Shown in pieces: positions 35,359-43,757 of a stretch of 64,000 nucleotides of DNA (position 1 is the first letter of the stretch; every line of letters starts with the position of its first letter). The position numbers and the translations under genes are program-made. The stretch is taken from positions 1 to 64,000 of the forward strand of contig NZ_LZMH01000078.1 in the NCBI RefSeq assembly GCF_001673635.1, given 5' to 3'. The DNA comes from Mycobacterium asiaticum (GTDB taxonomy: Bacteria > Actinomycetota > Actinomycetes > Mycobacteriales > Mycobacteriaceae). The notes beneath the pieces were generated by a model. That model searched no databases, had not been told where the DNA came from, and was given only the letters and a program-made list of their open reading frames with translations.

Positions 35359-36627
35359 TCAGTACGCGTCGGGATCCCGCTGAACCTCGACCGGCACCGG
35401 ATGCTGGTACAGCAGTGACGCGTTCTCCCAGGTGATTTTGCGGATCACGTGGTCGGGCAGCCCGCCGATCTCCTCGTGGATGGTGTGCTGGGTGTGCGGC
35501 CACGTGGAGTCGCAGTGCGGATAGTCGGCTTCCAACATGATGTTGTCCACGCCGATACGCTCGTACTGCACGAACGACGACTTGTCCTCCACCGCGCAGA
35601 ACCAGAAGTTGCGCGCGAAAACCTCTGCGGGCGTGAGCTTCTCACCCAGCGCTTGCCAGGTGCCGTACATCTCGTGGTAGCTGAGCATGTGGTCGAGGCG
35701 GTCCAGCAGTCCCGCGACCCAGCCGATTCCCCCCTCGGACAGGCAGATCTTCAGGTCGGGGTATCGGCTGGGCAGGCCCGAATAGAGCCAGTCCACCGCC
35801 GCGGAGATGGCGTAGGCGAAGAACAGCACGCCCTGCACATCCGGTGGCGCGTCCGCCGTCGTCGACGGTGACGAGCCCGAGGAGCCGATGTGCAGATTGA
35901 CGACCGTGCCGGTCTCGGCGCACGCCGCCATCATCGGCTCCCAGTAACCCGAGTGGATGCTGGGGAAGCCGAGCATCGCCGGGTTCTCGGTGAAGGTGAC
36001 GGCGTGGAAACCCCGCTCGGCGTTCTCCCGGATCATCTCCGCGCCCAGCTCGGGATCCAGCAGCCAGGGCAACTGGCACGGGATGATCCGACCCGGATAC
36101 GACCCGGCCCACACCTCCAGGTGCCAGTCGTTCCAGGCCCGCACCGACGCCAGGGCGAGCTCGCGATCCTTGGTCACCTGCTGCAGGCGTTGCCCGGCGA
36201 ATCCCGGCAGGAACGACGGGAAGTTCAGCGAAGCGTAGATGCCGTTGAGGTCCATGTCCTTGACTCGTGCATGGATATCCCAAGCACCCCTGCGCATTTC
36301 GTCGAAACGGACGGGTTCGAAACCGTACTCGGACACCGGCCGCCCGACCACGGCGTTGAAGCCGACATTGGGCAGCACCTGTCCGTCGTACACCCAGGTC
36401 TGCCCGCCCTCCGGGGTGTCCACCACCCTGGGCGCCCGGTCGGCGAACTTGCGCGGCAGCCGCCCGGTGAAGGTGTCCGGCGGTTCGACGATGTGATCGT
36501 CCACCGAAATCACGGTGTAGCGGCGGGCCGCCCTGGGCGGGTCGGGCAAGAGCGTGACCGTGCGGTCCGCGCCGGTCTTGGCGGTGGTGAAGTTCAGGTC
36601 GGTGGCCAGGTCGTCGATCGACTTCAT
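35359..36627 (-). CDS. Amidohydrolase-2 family (ACMSD-like) metal-dependent hydrolase/decarboxylase
   Basis: 422 residues from the ATG at 36627 with AAGGAGA upstream; the open frame extends further but through low-complexity codons. TIM-barrel family: N-terminal metal motif reads VDDHIVEP (DxH), a mid-barrel His lies in NLHIGSSG, and the late acidic metal site in EADYPHCDSTWP. Family members decarboxylate or hydrolyse aromatic or cyclic acids (aminocarboxymuconate-semialdehyde decarboxylase group). Last gene of a three-gene operon after a CoA ligase and an aldolase, so it may act on an aromatic-ring breakdown product. Confidence 0.87.
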   Translation of the reverse strand: MKSIDDLATDLNFTTAKTGADRTVTLLPDPPRAARRYTVISVDDHIVEPPDTFTGRLPRKFADRAPRVVDTPEGGQTWVYDGQVLPNVGFNAVVGRPVSEYGFEPVRFDEMRRGAWDIHARVKDMDLNGIYASLNFPSFLPGFAGQRLQQVTKDRELALASVRAWNDWHLEVWAGSYPGRIIPCQLPWLLDPELGAEMIRENAERGFHAVTFTENPAMLGFPSIHSGYWEPMMAACAETGTVVNLHIGSSGSSPSTTADAPPDVQGVLFFAYAISAAVDWLYSGLPSRYPDLKICLSEGGIGWVAGLLDRLDHMLSYHEMYGTWQALGEKLTPAEVFARNFWFCAVEDKSSFVQYERIGVDNIMLEADYPHCDSTWPHTQHTIHEEIGGLPDHVIRKITWENASLLYQHPVPVEVQRDPDAY

Positions 36628-36711
36628 GCGGGGCGGTCTCCTTGGGTGGCCGAGCGGTGGGACGCCCGGGGGCCCACTGGGGCCCACGGCGACACATGGG
36701 GGCACACGGGG

Positions 36712-37485
36712 CTAGTTGAGGACATCAGGGTCGGCCTTGATCGTCATGCGCGCCGCGCCGGCCCAGTAGACATCGGCGGCGCGCTCGATCAGCGAGGCCT
36801 GCATACCGACCATGTCAGACCAATTCATCTGCGTCGGTTGCCGGCCGGTCAGCATGACGTCGTAGGCCAATTTGCAGACACGCTCGATGGACGCCGCCCG
36901 GTAGACCGCCTCGGGCAGCGTGCGGCCGGTGGCGATCACACCGTGATTGGCCAGGATCGTCAGGTTGGCACCGCCGATGCGGGCCGCGAGATCTGCCGCG
37001 CGAGAGGGGCTGTCGACCTCGCCGTCGTACGCCTCGACGAGGCACATGTCGTCCAGGAACAGCGACCCGGTTTGGTGGATCAACTCAGGCAGCGTCCCCA
37101 GCGCGGCCAGCACGCACACGTAGTACGGGTGATTGTGGATGACCACTCGGGCATCTTCGCGGGCCCGGTGCAACTCGGTGTGAATATGGATGGCCGGGGT
37201 GACGTCCCAGCGGCCGCGGACCACGCGGGCATCGGCATCGACCACGCAGATGTCCGATGCGGTGAGTTCCTGCCACCAGAGCCCCCACGGGTTGACCAGC
37301 ATGTTGGTCTGGCCGTCGAGTTGCCAGGTGATATGGCCGGCCATGTTCTCGGCGAAACCCGTTGAGGCGAGGTGGCGGAACGCCACCGCGAGCGCCTGCT
37401 CGTCGGACAGATCCACTCCGATCGGCGGGACGACCGACGGCGCCCACACCTCCAGACCGCCTCGGCGTGCGTTAGGAGAGTTCAC
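36712..37485 (-). CDS. Class II aldolase/adducin family protein
   Basis: 257 residues from the GTG at 37485, chosen for GGAGG six bases upstream; it overlaps the ligase 3' end by 14 bp, so translation is coupled. Class II aldolase signature: GHITWQL, zinc ligands in HIHTELH and IHNHPYY, ANHGVIATG and the catalytic acid/base region. Families of this fold cleave sugar phosphates (fuculose/ribulose) or decarboxylate aromatic acids. Next to a CoA ligase and an ACMSD-like hydrolase, a role in aromatic or hydroxy-acid breakdown is more likely than sugar use (inference). Confidence 0.86.
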   Translation of the reverse strand: MNSPNARRGGLEVWAPSVVPPIGVDLSDEQALAVAFRHLASTGFAENMAGHITWQLDGQTNMLVNPWGLWWQELTASDICVVDADARVVRGRWDVTPAIHIHTELHRAREDARVVIHNHPYYVCVLAALGTLPELIHQTGSLFLDDMCLVEAYDGEVDSPSRAADLAARIGGANLTILANHGVIATGRTLPEAVYRAASIERVCKLAYDVMLTGRQPTQMNWSDMVGMQASLIERAADVYWAGAARMTIKADPDVLN

Positions 37486-39112
37486 TGCCGGCCTCCATCC
37501 TGGATCGGACATCTTCGCGCAGTTGGCCTTTGGCGATTTTGCCGCCGGAGGACCGAGGCAGTTCGTCCACCACGACGAGTTCCTCGGGCAGCAATTCCTT
37601 GGACACCCCGAGTGACAGCAGATGGGCGACCAGGTCGTCGAGGTCGAGGGTGTGGGAATCGACGAGTTCGGCATACAGGCAGACTTTTTCACCGAACACC
37701 GGGTCGGGCATCGCGACCGCCGCCGCCACCCCAACCGCTGGATGCGTCATCACCGCATCTTCCACCTGGCCGGCGCTGATGTTCTTGCCGCCCCGCAGGA
37801 TGAAGTCGGAGGTCCGCCCCGTCACGCGCAGGTACCCGTCCGCGTCGATCTCGCAGATGTCGCCCATCCGCATCCACCCGTCGCGGGTGAACAACTTGTC
37901 ATGGTCGGTCCCGTTCAGGTAGCCGAGGCTGGTCGCCGGGCCACGGCAGGCCGGCTGCCCGTGTCCGGTCTGCGTGACGTCTTGCTCACCGTCGAAGAGG
38001 CGCACCGACATCTCCGGCACGATGCGGCCGGCGGTGCGCAGTCGACGGTCCGGCGGGTCGTCCAACGTGGTCCCGCTGAGCAACCCGGTCTCGTTGGAGC
38101 CGTAGAATTGCAGGATCTTGGCCCCAGTCAGTTCCTCGAATTCCAGCGCCGGCCGGTACGGCAGCGCCTCTCCGCCGGTAAACACCACCCGCAGCGAACT
38201 CAGGTCGTACTCCCGGCAGCCGGTATCGGCCATAATCATGGTCAATTGTGTACTGACGCAACACAATACGCTGGCCCGGTAGCGGGCTATGGCCGCGCAG
38301 GCCGCCCTCGCGCTGAACCGGTGCAGGAGCAGCGCGGTGGCACCGAGCTGGATCGGGGTGGTGTGGCTGGTCCAGATCCCAAACCCGAACGGCATCGGTA
38401 TGACCGGCAAGAAGATGTCGTCGGGCGTCAGCAGCCCGTTGGCAATCGCCTTCTGATGGAAATAGTGCCAACGGTTCTGGGTGTGCACCACGCATTTGGG
38501 GAGCCCAGTGGTGCCCGAGGTGGAGTTGATCAGGAAGACGTCATCCGGACCGAGCTGGGACCCGGCCGGCCTGGGCAGCACGTCGACATCCAGGCATAGT
38601 GCGCCGCTCTCCCCCCACAACAGCAGGACCGGCGTGGACTGGTCGGCCGCCACCTCGGCCGCCGCGGCGCTGCGGGGTTGGTCGCTGATCAGCACTTTCG
38701 GTCCGGTGGTCCGCAGCAGGTGACGAACCTCGCGGGTCCCGGCGCGCGCACCGATCCCGACCACCACCGCCCCGCAGCGTTCTATGGCGACGAACAGCAC
38801 GTGAATGGCGGCCGAGTCGCCATGCCACACCGCCACCCGATCACCCCAGACCACGCCGCAGCCGGCCAGCTGCTCGGCCAGAGCCGTTGCGGCAGCATCG
38901 AATCCGGCCCAGGTCAGGATTCCGTCGTCGGGATCGTCCTGGTCGTGTTGCGGTACATCGATGTATGCCGCGCGGTCCGGAGACGTTGCGGCGTTGACGC
39001 GCACCGCGTCGGACAGCGTCGATGAGGACCACCAACCCTCGGTGCGATACCGCGCCACGTCATCGGCGGTGAACGCCGGGGACCGCACGATGTTCGGCGC
39101 GCCGGCGGTCAT
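37472..39112 (-). CDS. AMP-dependent acyl/aryl-CoA ligase
   Basis: 546 residues from the ATG at 39112. ANL motifs: TSGTTGLPKCVVHT (Cys in place of the usual Gly), YGSNETGLL, MGDICEIDADGYLRVTGRTSDFILRGGKN split over the hinge, and catalytic Lys in SSGGKIAKGQ. Overall closest in style to benzoate/cyclohexanecarboxylate-type CoA ligases rather than long-chain FadDs. First gene of the operon with aldolase and amidohydrolase. There is no ribosome site before the ATG, and a TATCAT -10 lies exactly 6 bases upstream, so the transcript is probably leaderless. A 16-bp dyad (39136-39151) overlaps the -35 region. Confidence 0.9.
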   Translation of the reverse strand: MTAGAPNIVRSPAFTADDVARYRTEGWWSSSTLSDAVRVNAATSPDRAAYIDVPQHDQDDPDDGILTWAGFDAAATALAEQLAGCGVVWGDRVAVWHGDSAAIHVLFVAIERCGAVVVGIGARAGTREVRHLLRTTGPKVLISDQPRSAAAAEVAADQSTPVLLLWGESGALCLDVDVLPRPAGSQLGPDDVFLINSTSGTTGLPKCVVHTQNRWHYFHQKAIANGLLTPDDIFLPVIPMPFGFGIWTSHTTPIQLGATALLLHRFSARAACAAIARYRASVLCCVSTQLTMIMADTGCREYDLSSLRVVFTGGEALPYRPALEFEELTGAKILQFYGSNETGLLSGTTLDDPPDRRLRTAGRIVPEMSVRLFDGEQDVTQTGHGQPACRGPATSLGYLNGTDHDKLFTRDGWMRMGDICEIDADGYLRVTGRTSDFILRGGKNISAGQVEDAVMTHPAVGVAAAVAMPDPVFGEKVCLYAELVDSHTLDLDDLVAHLLSLGVSKELLPEELVVVDELPRSSGGKIAKGQLREDVRSRMEAGSELS

Positions 39113-39118
39113 ATGCAA

Positions 39119-39124
39119 ATGATA
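39119..39124 (-). promoter_or_regulatory. -10 element (TATCAT) of a probable leaderless promoter
   Basis: On the minus strand TATCAT is followed by six bases and then the ATG of the CoA ligase at 39112, placing transcription start on the A of the start codon. Leaderless mRNAs are frequent in mycobacteria, and the lack of a Shine-Dalgarno here agrees. Confidence 0.5.
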
Positions 39125-39135
39125 GGTAAGCGTTC

Positions 39136-39151
39136 GGTGATCCAGATCACC
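39136..39151. promoter_or_regulatory. 16-bp dyad ggtgatc-ca-gatcacc, Crp-like half-sites
   Basis: Perfect 7-bp arms. The core GTGA-N6-TCAC is the half-site spacing used by Crp/Fnr-family regulators. Centred about 31 bases upstream of the CoA ligase start codon, where it would cover the -35 region and act as a repressor site; it could also serve the M48 gene 235 bp away on the other strand. Confidence 0.5.
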
Positions 39152-39385
39152 GCTGTCGCGCACGCCGAACGTGGGCGCCAGGCAGCCGATCGCTGGAATC
39201 GCTCGCGATTTTGCTACCCAGGGCCCACGCTCGGCACAATGGCGCAGGGTACTGCAGCGAGTGCCCCTGACCTGGACTCCAAGAATTCGCCAAGAAGGCT
39301 CCAAGGTCGAGCCTGGACTCTGATCCGGGCCGATCTGGGCCCCGACCACCGCCCGAGAAGACCGCACAGGAGTACAAGGACCCCC

Positions 39386-40255
39386 ATGGCGATCGTCGAT
39401 CAACCGACACACCAGCACCCGCACTTCCCCGGTCCCCACCCGGCTGGAGCGCACGGCGTTCCTCCGCACCGCCACCCGTGGGAGATCGGGCTTCTCGTCC
39501 TGGTCATCGTTTCCAGCGCCCTGCTCTACCTGATCGCGTTCGCGGTGGTGCTCTCCGGCAAGGTAAGCGTGTTGTGGCTTTCGGTGCTGGCCGCCCCGAT
39601 CCTGCTGTACCTGGGACGTGGCCTGAACTACGGCCAGCAGCGGGCGAACGGGGTCAAGATGTCCCCCACCCAGTTCCCCGAGGGCTACTGGCTCGTCGTC
39701 GAAGCCGCACAGCGGTTCGGGCTCGCCGAGGTGCCGGACGCCTACGTCGTCCTGGGGAACGGTCAGATCAACGCGTTCGCCAGCGGTCACGGCTTCCGGC
39801 GTTACGTGGTGGTCTACAGCGACCTGTTCGAGATCGGCGGCCAGGCCCGCGACCCGCAGGCGCTGGCGTTCATCATCGGCCACGAGGTCGGCCACATCGC
39901 GGCCGGGCACGCCTCGTACTGGCGCCAGCTGAGCCAGCTGGCCATGAAGATCCCGTTCCTCGGCCAGGCGCTGTCCCGGTCGATGGAGTACACCGCCGAC
40001 AACTACGGCTATGCGTTCCGCCCGGATGGGGCCCGGCGCGCCATCGGCGTCCTCAGTGCTGGCAAATACCTGCTGCGCTGGGTCGACTTCGACGGCATGG
40101 CCGACCGTGCCGGGTCCGAGACGGGCTTCTTCGTCTGGCTCGCCAACATGCTGGCATCACATCCGGTGAACACCTGGCGCGCCGCGGCGCTGCGCAATCG
40201 CGCGGTGGCGGGTTCCCTGTTCTTCCGGCCCCAGCTGCCGCCGCCGGCGCCGTAG
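39386..40255 (+). CDS. M48-family membrane zinc metalloprotease (HtpX-like)
   Basis: 289 residues. AAGGA lies 5 bases before the ATG. The His/Pro-rich cytoplasmic N-terminus (about 6-30, ten or so His) is unusual and may bind metal. TM helices are at about 32-57 and 60-78. The protease domain has zinc motif HEVGH (166-170) and third ligand Glu201 in EYTAD. M48/HtpX enzymes cleave damaged membrane proteins. No obvious operon partner; it is divergent from the CoA-ligase operon and followed 80 bp later by the GAF-ANTAR gene. Confidence 0.88.
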   Translation: MAIVDQPTHQHPHFPGPHPAGAHGVPPHRHPWEIGLLVLVIVSSALLYLIAFAVVLSGKVSVLWLSVLAAPILLYLGRGLNYGQQRANGVKMSPTQFPEGYWLVVEAAQRFGLAEVPDAYVVLGNGQINAFASGHGFRRYVVVYSDLFEIGGQARDPQALAFIIGHEVGHIAAGHASYWRQLSQLAMKIPFLGQALSRSMEYTADNYGYAFRPDGARRAIGVLSAGKYLLRWVDFDGMADRAGSETGFFVWLANMLASHPVNTWRAAALRNRAVAGSLFFRPQLPPPAP

Positions 40256-40335
40256 GTGCCGAACCACCACGCGGGTTGGCCCCACTGACCCCGCGGCCGT
40301 CCGGGACCGCATAGTCGCGCTGTAACGTCGTCGCG

Positions 40336-41058
40336 GTGTGCGATCAGCTCCCGCGGGTAAACACTGAGATGACTTTGGATCAGCACCAGCTGGCGAAGAG
40401 AATGGCCACCCTGGCCCAGACCGTGGCCCTGCCGAACAAGGTCGACGACATTCTGGCCACCGTCACCGCGACCGCCGTCGAGCTGATACCCGGCGCCGAC
40501 ACCGCGGGAGTGTTGCTGATCCGGGCCAACGGCAAGTTCGAATCGGTCGGCGACGTCACCGAGCTGCCGGCCAAGCTCGACGCGCTGCAGCACGACCTGG
40601 AGGAGGGCCCCTGCGCGCAGGCCGCCCTGGCCGACACGATCGTCCGCACCGACGACTTCCGTTCTGAAACCCGATGGCCGAGCTACGCGCCGGCTGCCGT
40701 TGAGCTGGGTGTGCTCAGCGGCCTGTCGTTCAAGTTGTTCACCGCCGAGCGCACGGCAGGCGCGCTGAACCTGTTCGCATTTCAGCCCCACGCATTTGAC
40801 GCCGAAGCTGAAACGGTCGGAGCCGTGCTCGCCGCGCACGCCGCGGCGGCGATCATGGCTGGCCGCCACGACGAGCAGATGCAGGCCGCCCTGGCCAGCA
40901 GGGACCGGATCGGTCAGGCGAAGGGCATCATCATGGAGCGCTACGGCGTCGACGAGGTCCGCGCCTTCGAGATGCTGCGGGTACTTTCCCAGGAAGGCAA
41001 CGACAAACTCGTCGACATCGCGCACCGGGTCATCGAAACCCGCGGCGAGGGCGGCTAA
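40336..41058 (+). CDS. GAF-ANTAR transcription antitermination regulator
   Basis: 240 residues from GTG at 40336; an ATG at 40369 is an alternative (229 residues). GAF sensor domain about 25-170 (EEGPCAQA and related core), then ANTAR RNA-binding domain about 175-235 (ALASRDRIGQAKGIIMERYGV, then AFEMLRVLSQEGNDKL, then IAHRVIE). ANTAR proteins bind paired RNA hairpins in 5' leaders and prevent early termination; mycobacterial members such as Rv1626 regulate lipid and redox genes. The target RNA and signal are unknown. Confidence 0.92.
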   Translation: MCDQLPRVNTEMTLDQHQLAKRMATLAQTVALPNKVDDILATVTATAVELIPGADTAGVLLIRANGKFESVGDVTELPAKLDALQHDLEEGPCAQAALADTIVRTDDFRSETRWPSYAPAAVELGVLSGLSFKLFTAERTAGALNLFAFQPHAFDAEAETVGAVLAAHAAAAIMAGRHDEQMQAALASRDRIGQAKGIIMERYGVDEVRAFEMLRVLSQEGNDKLVDIAHRVIETRGEGG

Positions 41059-41071
41059 CTCAGCGGCTAAC

Positions 41072-43678
41072 TCAGCCGCCGCCCTTCAGCCGGATCTTCC
41101 ACCGCACGAAGCCCAGGTAGAAGATGCTCAGCACCACCAGCATCGCCATGTCGAAGCTCCAGGCACCGGCCGTGTGTTTCCAGTGCGAGTCCTTTGGCAC
41201 CTGGGGCACCGGACACAACTTCGTCAGGTCGATGGTCGATGCCGAGGTGGCAAAGCCCCACCGCGCCGGGGTCAGCCAGGACATCTGATCGAGCCCCAGG
41301 CGGTTGGTGACCGGAATCATGCCGCCGGAGAACACCAGCTGCGACATGACGGCCACCACCAGCAGCGGCATGATCTGCTCGTTGGATTTCGCCACCGACG
41401 ACAACACCAGCCCCAGCATCGCCGAGGCGACAGTGGTTGCCGCGATGTCGACGTACAACTCGATCGCCGAGCTGCCGAGCAAAACGGCGCTCTCCTTCGG
41501 ACCCGGCTTGCCGAGCAGCGCGATCACCGTGACGATCGCCGACTGGATGAGCGCCAGCACGGTGTACACGCACACCTTGGCCAGCAGATAGGCCGTGGTC
41601 GACAACCCGACCGCTTGCTCACGCAGGAAGATGGCGCGCTCACCGATGAGGTCGCGGATCGTCAGCGCCGTTCCCATGAAGACCGCGCCGACGTTGAGCA
41701 GCACCAGGATCTGGGCCGGCTCGGTGGGCGCTTCACTCGTCAATGGCGGGGCGTTGAAGCCGACGTCGCCGGGCACTGACATCGACAGTGCACCCATGAT
41801 GAACGGCAATATCGCCAGGAAGATGAAGTAGCCGCGGTCGGAAATGATCAGCCGCAACTGCCGTCTGGCGATCGTCGAGAACTGCCGGAACAGGCTGGTG
41901 TGCGCGGCCTCGCCGAGCTCGGCGGGTTGTTCCGTCGGCGGTGCCGGCGGCGGGGGACCCGTCTGCGCGAGATAACGGGCCTTGGCGCCGTCCGGGTCTT
42001 CGGCCACCGAGCTGAAGATGTCCGCCCAGTTGGTCGTCCCCATCGCCGGCCCGATCTGGCTGGGCGGCCCGCAGAACGCGGTCTTGCCCCCGGGGGCCAG
42101 CAGCAGCACCTGGTCGCACACATCCAGGTAGGTCAGCGAGTGGGTGACCACCAGCACCACACGACCGGCGTCGGCCAACTGGCGCAGCATCGTCATGACC
42201 TGCCGGTCGAGCGCGGGGTCCAGGCCGGAGGTGGGCTCGTCGAGGATCAGCAGCGACGGGCCGGTCAGCAGCTCCAGCGCCACCGAAGCGCGCTTGCGCT
42301 GACCGCCCGACAGCTTGTCCACCCGGGTCTCGAGGTGCTTGGTCATCTCGAGTTCCTCGAGGACCCGGGCCACCACCTGCTCGCGGTCTTCCTTGGTGGT
42401 GTCCGGCGGCAGCCGCAGTTCGGCGGCGTACATCAGGGCCTGCTTGACGGTCAGCTGTCCGTGCACCACGTCGTCCTGGGGCACCATGCCGATCCTGCTG
42501 CGCAGCGAGGCGTATTCGGCGTGCACGTTGTGCCCCTCGAACGCCACTGTGCCGCTGGTCGGGTGGGTGTATCCGGCGACCAGCTTGGCGAAGGTCGACT
42601 TGCCCGCGCCCGACGGCCCGATGACCGCGGTGAGCATTCCGGGCCGAGCGGTCAGCGAGATGTTGTCCAGCAGCGTCTTGTTGCCCTCGATCGTCCAGGT
42701 CACGCCCCGTACATCGAGGCCGCCGGTGCGCGTCTCGAGCAGGCTTTCCTCGCGCCGGGACAGCGCGCCGTTGGCGAAGACGAGGTCGATGTTGCCGATC
42801 GTCACCACGTCGCCGTCGCGCAGTTGCGCGGAATCGACGCGGGCCCCGTTGACGAACGTTCCGTTGATGCTGCGGTTGTCACGGATCTCGGTGCCGTGGG
42901 GTCCCGGGATCAGAGTGGCGTGGTGGCGCGAGGCCAGCACCTCGGGAATGACGATGTCGTTGTCGTCGGCGCGACCGATCTTCACCGCACCTGGCGGCAG
43001 GTCACCCGCGCTCCGCCCGGGCCGCAGGATCTTCATCATCGAGGTCCTGCTGCCCGCCTCGGCCGTGCGACCGATCACGGGAGGCGGCTGCTGCTGCGCT
43101 GAGGAACGGTAGATCTGCGGTGCCGGCTGGGGCCCGCTGGGGTATTGACCGCCCGGTGAGTGCATCTGTTGCGGACCGGACGGGTACCGGGGCTGACTGG
43201 GATGCGCGCCGGTGGGCGGCGGCGACGGCATCCGGCTGGTGGACGGTTGCTGCGGCGGCCCGCCCCAGTTAGCACCGCTCGGGGGGCCGGACGGGACGGG
43301 CCCGCTCGGCCTGGCCGGGATCGCCATGGCGGTCGTTGGTGGCGGCCGGCCGACCGACCCCTGGTCACGGCGGCCGACCTCGAAGTCCAGCGCCGGCCCA
43401 TCCGGGTTACCGATATTGATGCGCTGACCGTCCTGGATGTCGACCGCCGGAACACGTCGCCCGTTGACGTACAGCCCGTTGAGGCTGCCATTGTCGATGG
43501 CAACCCATCGGCCCTGGTCAAAGCGCAGCAGTAGGTGTACCCGGGATATCAGCGGATGCGCGACACGCACGTCGGCGCGCAGGTCGCGGCCAATGACTAC
43601 GTCGTTGCCTGCGGCGAAGGTGCGTTCAGCTCCGTCATACCGCACGGTCAGCACAGGCGGGGCGGCTGTTTGGGTCAT
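41072..43678 (-). CDS. ABC exporter with two FHA domains (Rv1747 orthologue)
   Basis: 868 residues from the ATG at 43678, giving the N-terminus of the M. tuberculosis protein; a TTG 30 bases earlier is less likely. FHA1 (about 10-95: GR at 30-31, SRVH, NGLYVNG), Pro/Gln/Ser-rich linker (about 105-190), FHA2 (about 200-275, SRHH and NGTFVNG), ABC domain (GPSGAGKST, LSGGQRKR, LILDEPTSGLDP) and a C-terminal ABC-2 membrane domain with six helices. The architecture and long identical stretches mark Rv1747, which moves cell-envelope material; FHA domains bind phosphothreonines placed by PknF. It lies 79 bp after pknF on the same strand. Confidence 0.96.
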   Translation of the reverse strand: MTQTAAPPVLTVRYDGAERTFAAGNDVVIGRDLRADVRVAHPLISRVHLLLRFDQGRWVAIDNGSLNGLYVNGRRVPAVDIQDGQRINIGNPDGPALDFEVGRRDQGSVGRPPPTTAMAIPARPSGPVPSGPPSGANWGGPPQQPSTSRMPSPPPTGAHPSQPRYPSGPQQMHSPGGQYPSGPQPAPQIYRSSAQQQPPPVIGRTAEAGSRTSMMKILRPGRSAGDLPPGAVKIGRADDNDIVIPEVLASRHHATLIPGPHGTEIRDNRSINGTFVNGARVDSAQLRDGDVVTIGNIDLVFANGALSRREESLLETRTGGLDVRGVTWTIEGNKTLLDNISLTARPGMLTAVIGPSGAGKSTFAKLVAGYTHPTSGTVAFEGHNVHAEYASLRSRIGMVPQDDVVHGQLTVKQALMYAAELRLPPDTTKEDREQVVARVLEELEMTKHLETRVDKLSGGQRKRASVALELLTGPSLLILDEPTSGLDPALDRQVMTMLRQLADAGRVVLVVTHSLTYLDVCDQVLLLAPGGKTAFCGPPSQIGPAMGTTNWADIFSSVAEDPDGAKARYLAQTGPPPPAPPTEQPAELGEAAHTSLFRQFSTIARRQLRLIISDRGYFIFLAILPFIMGALSMSVPGDVGFNAPPLTSEAPTEPAQILVLLNVGAVFMGTALTIRDLIGERAIFLREQAVGLSTTAYLLAKVCVYTVLALIQSAIVTVIALLGKPGPKESAVLLGSSAIELYVDIAATTVASAMLGLVLSSVAKSNEQIMPLLVVAVMSQLVFSGGMIPVTNRLGLDQMSWLTPARWGFATSASTIDLTKLCPVPQVPKDSHWKHTAGAWSFDMAMLVVLSIFYLGFVRWKIRLKGGG

Positions 43679-43757
43679 CGCAGGCAACTCTATCGGCAGG
43701 AATGCCAACTGCAGAAGCAGAACGTGAAATATGGGTTACCGGCGCGACTTTGCCGCG

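Noticed and set aside
36640..36712. GC-rich gggcccac repeats between the aldolase and amidohydrolase genes
   Set aside because: Short, imperfect and low-complexity; no hairpin with a T-run, so no terminator call.
39113..39910. N-terminal extension of the CoA ligase up to 39910
   Set aside because: It would overlap the M48 gene, contains no domain, and a leaderless ATG with a -10 element exists at 39112.
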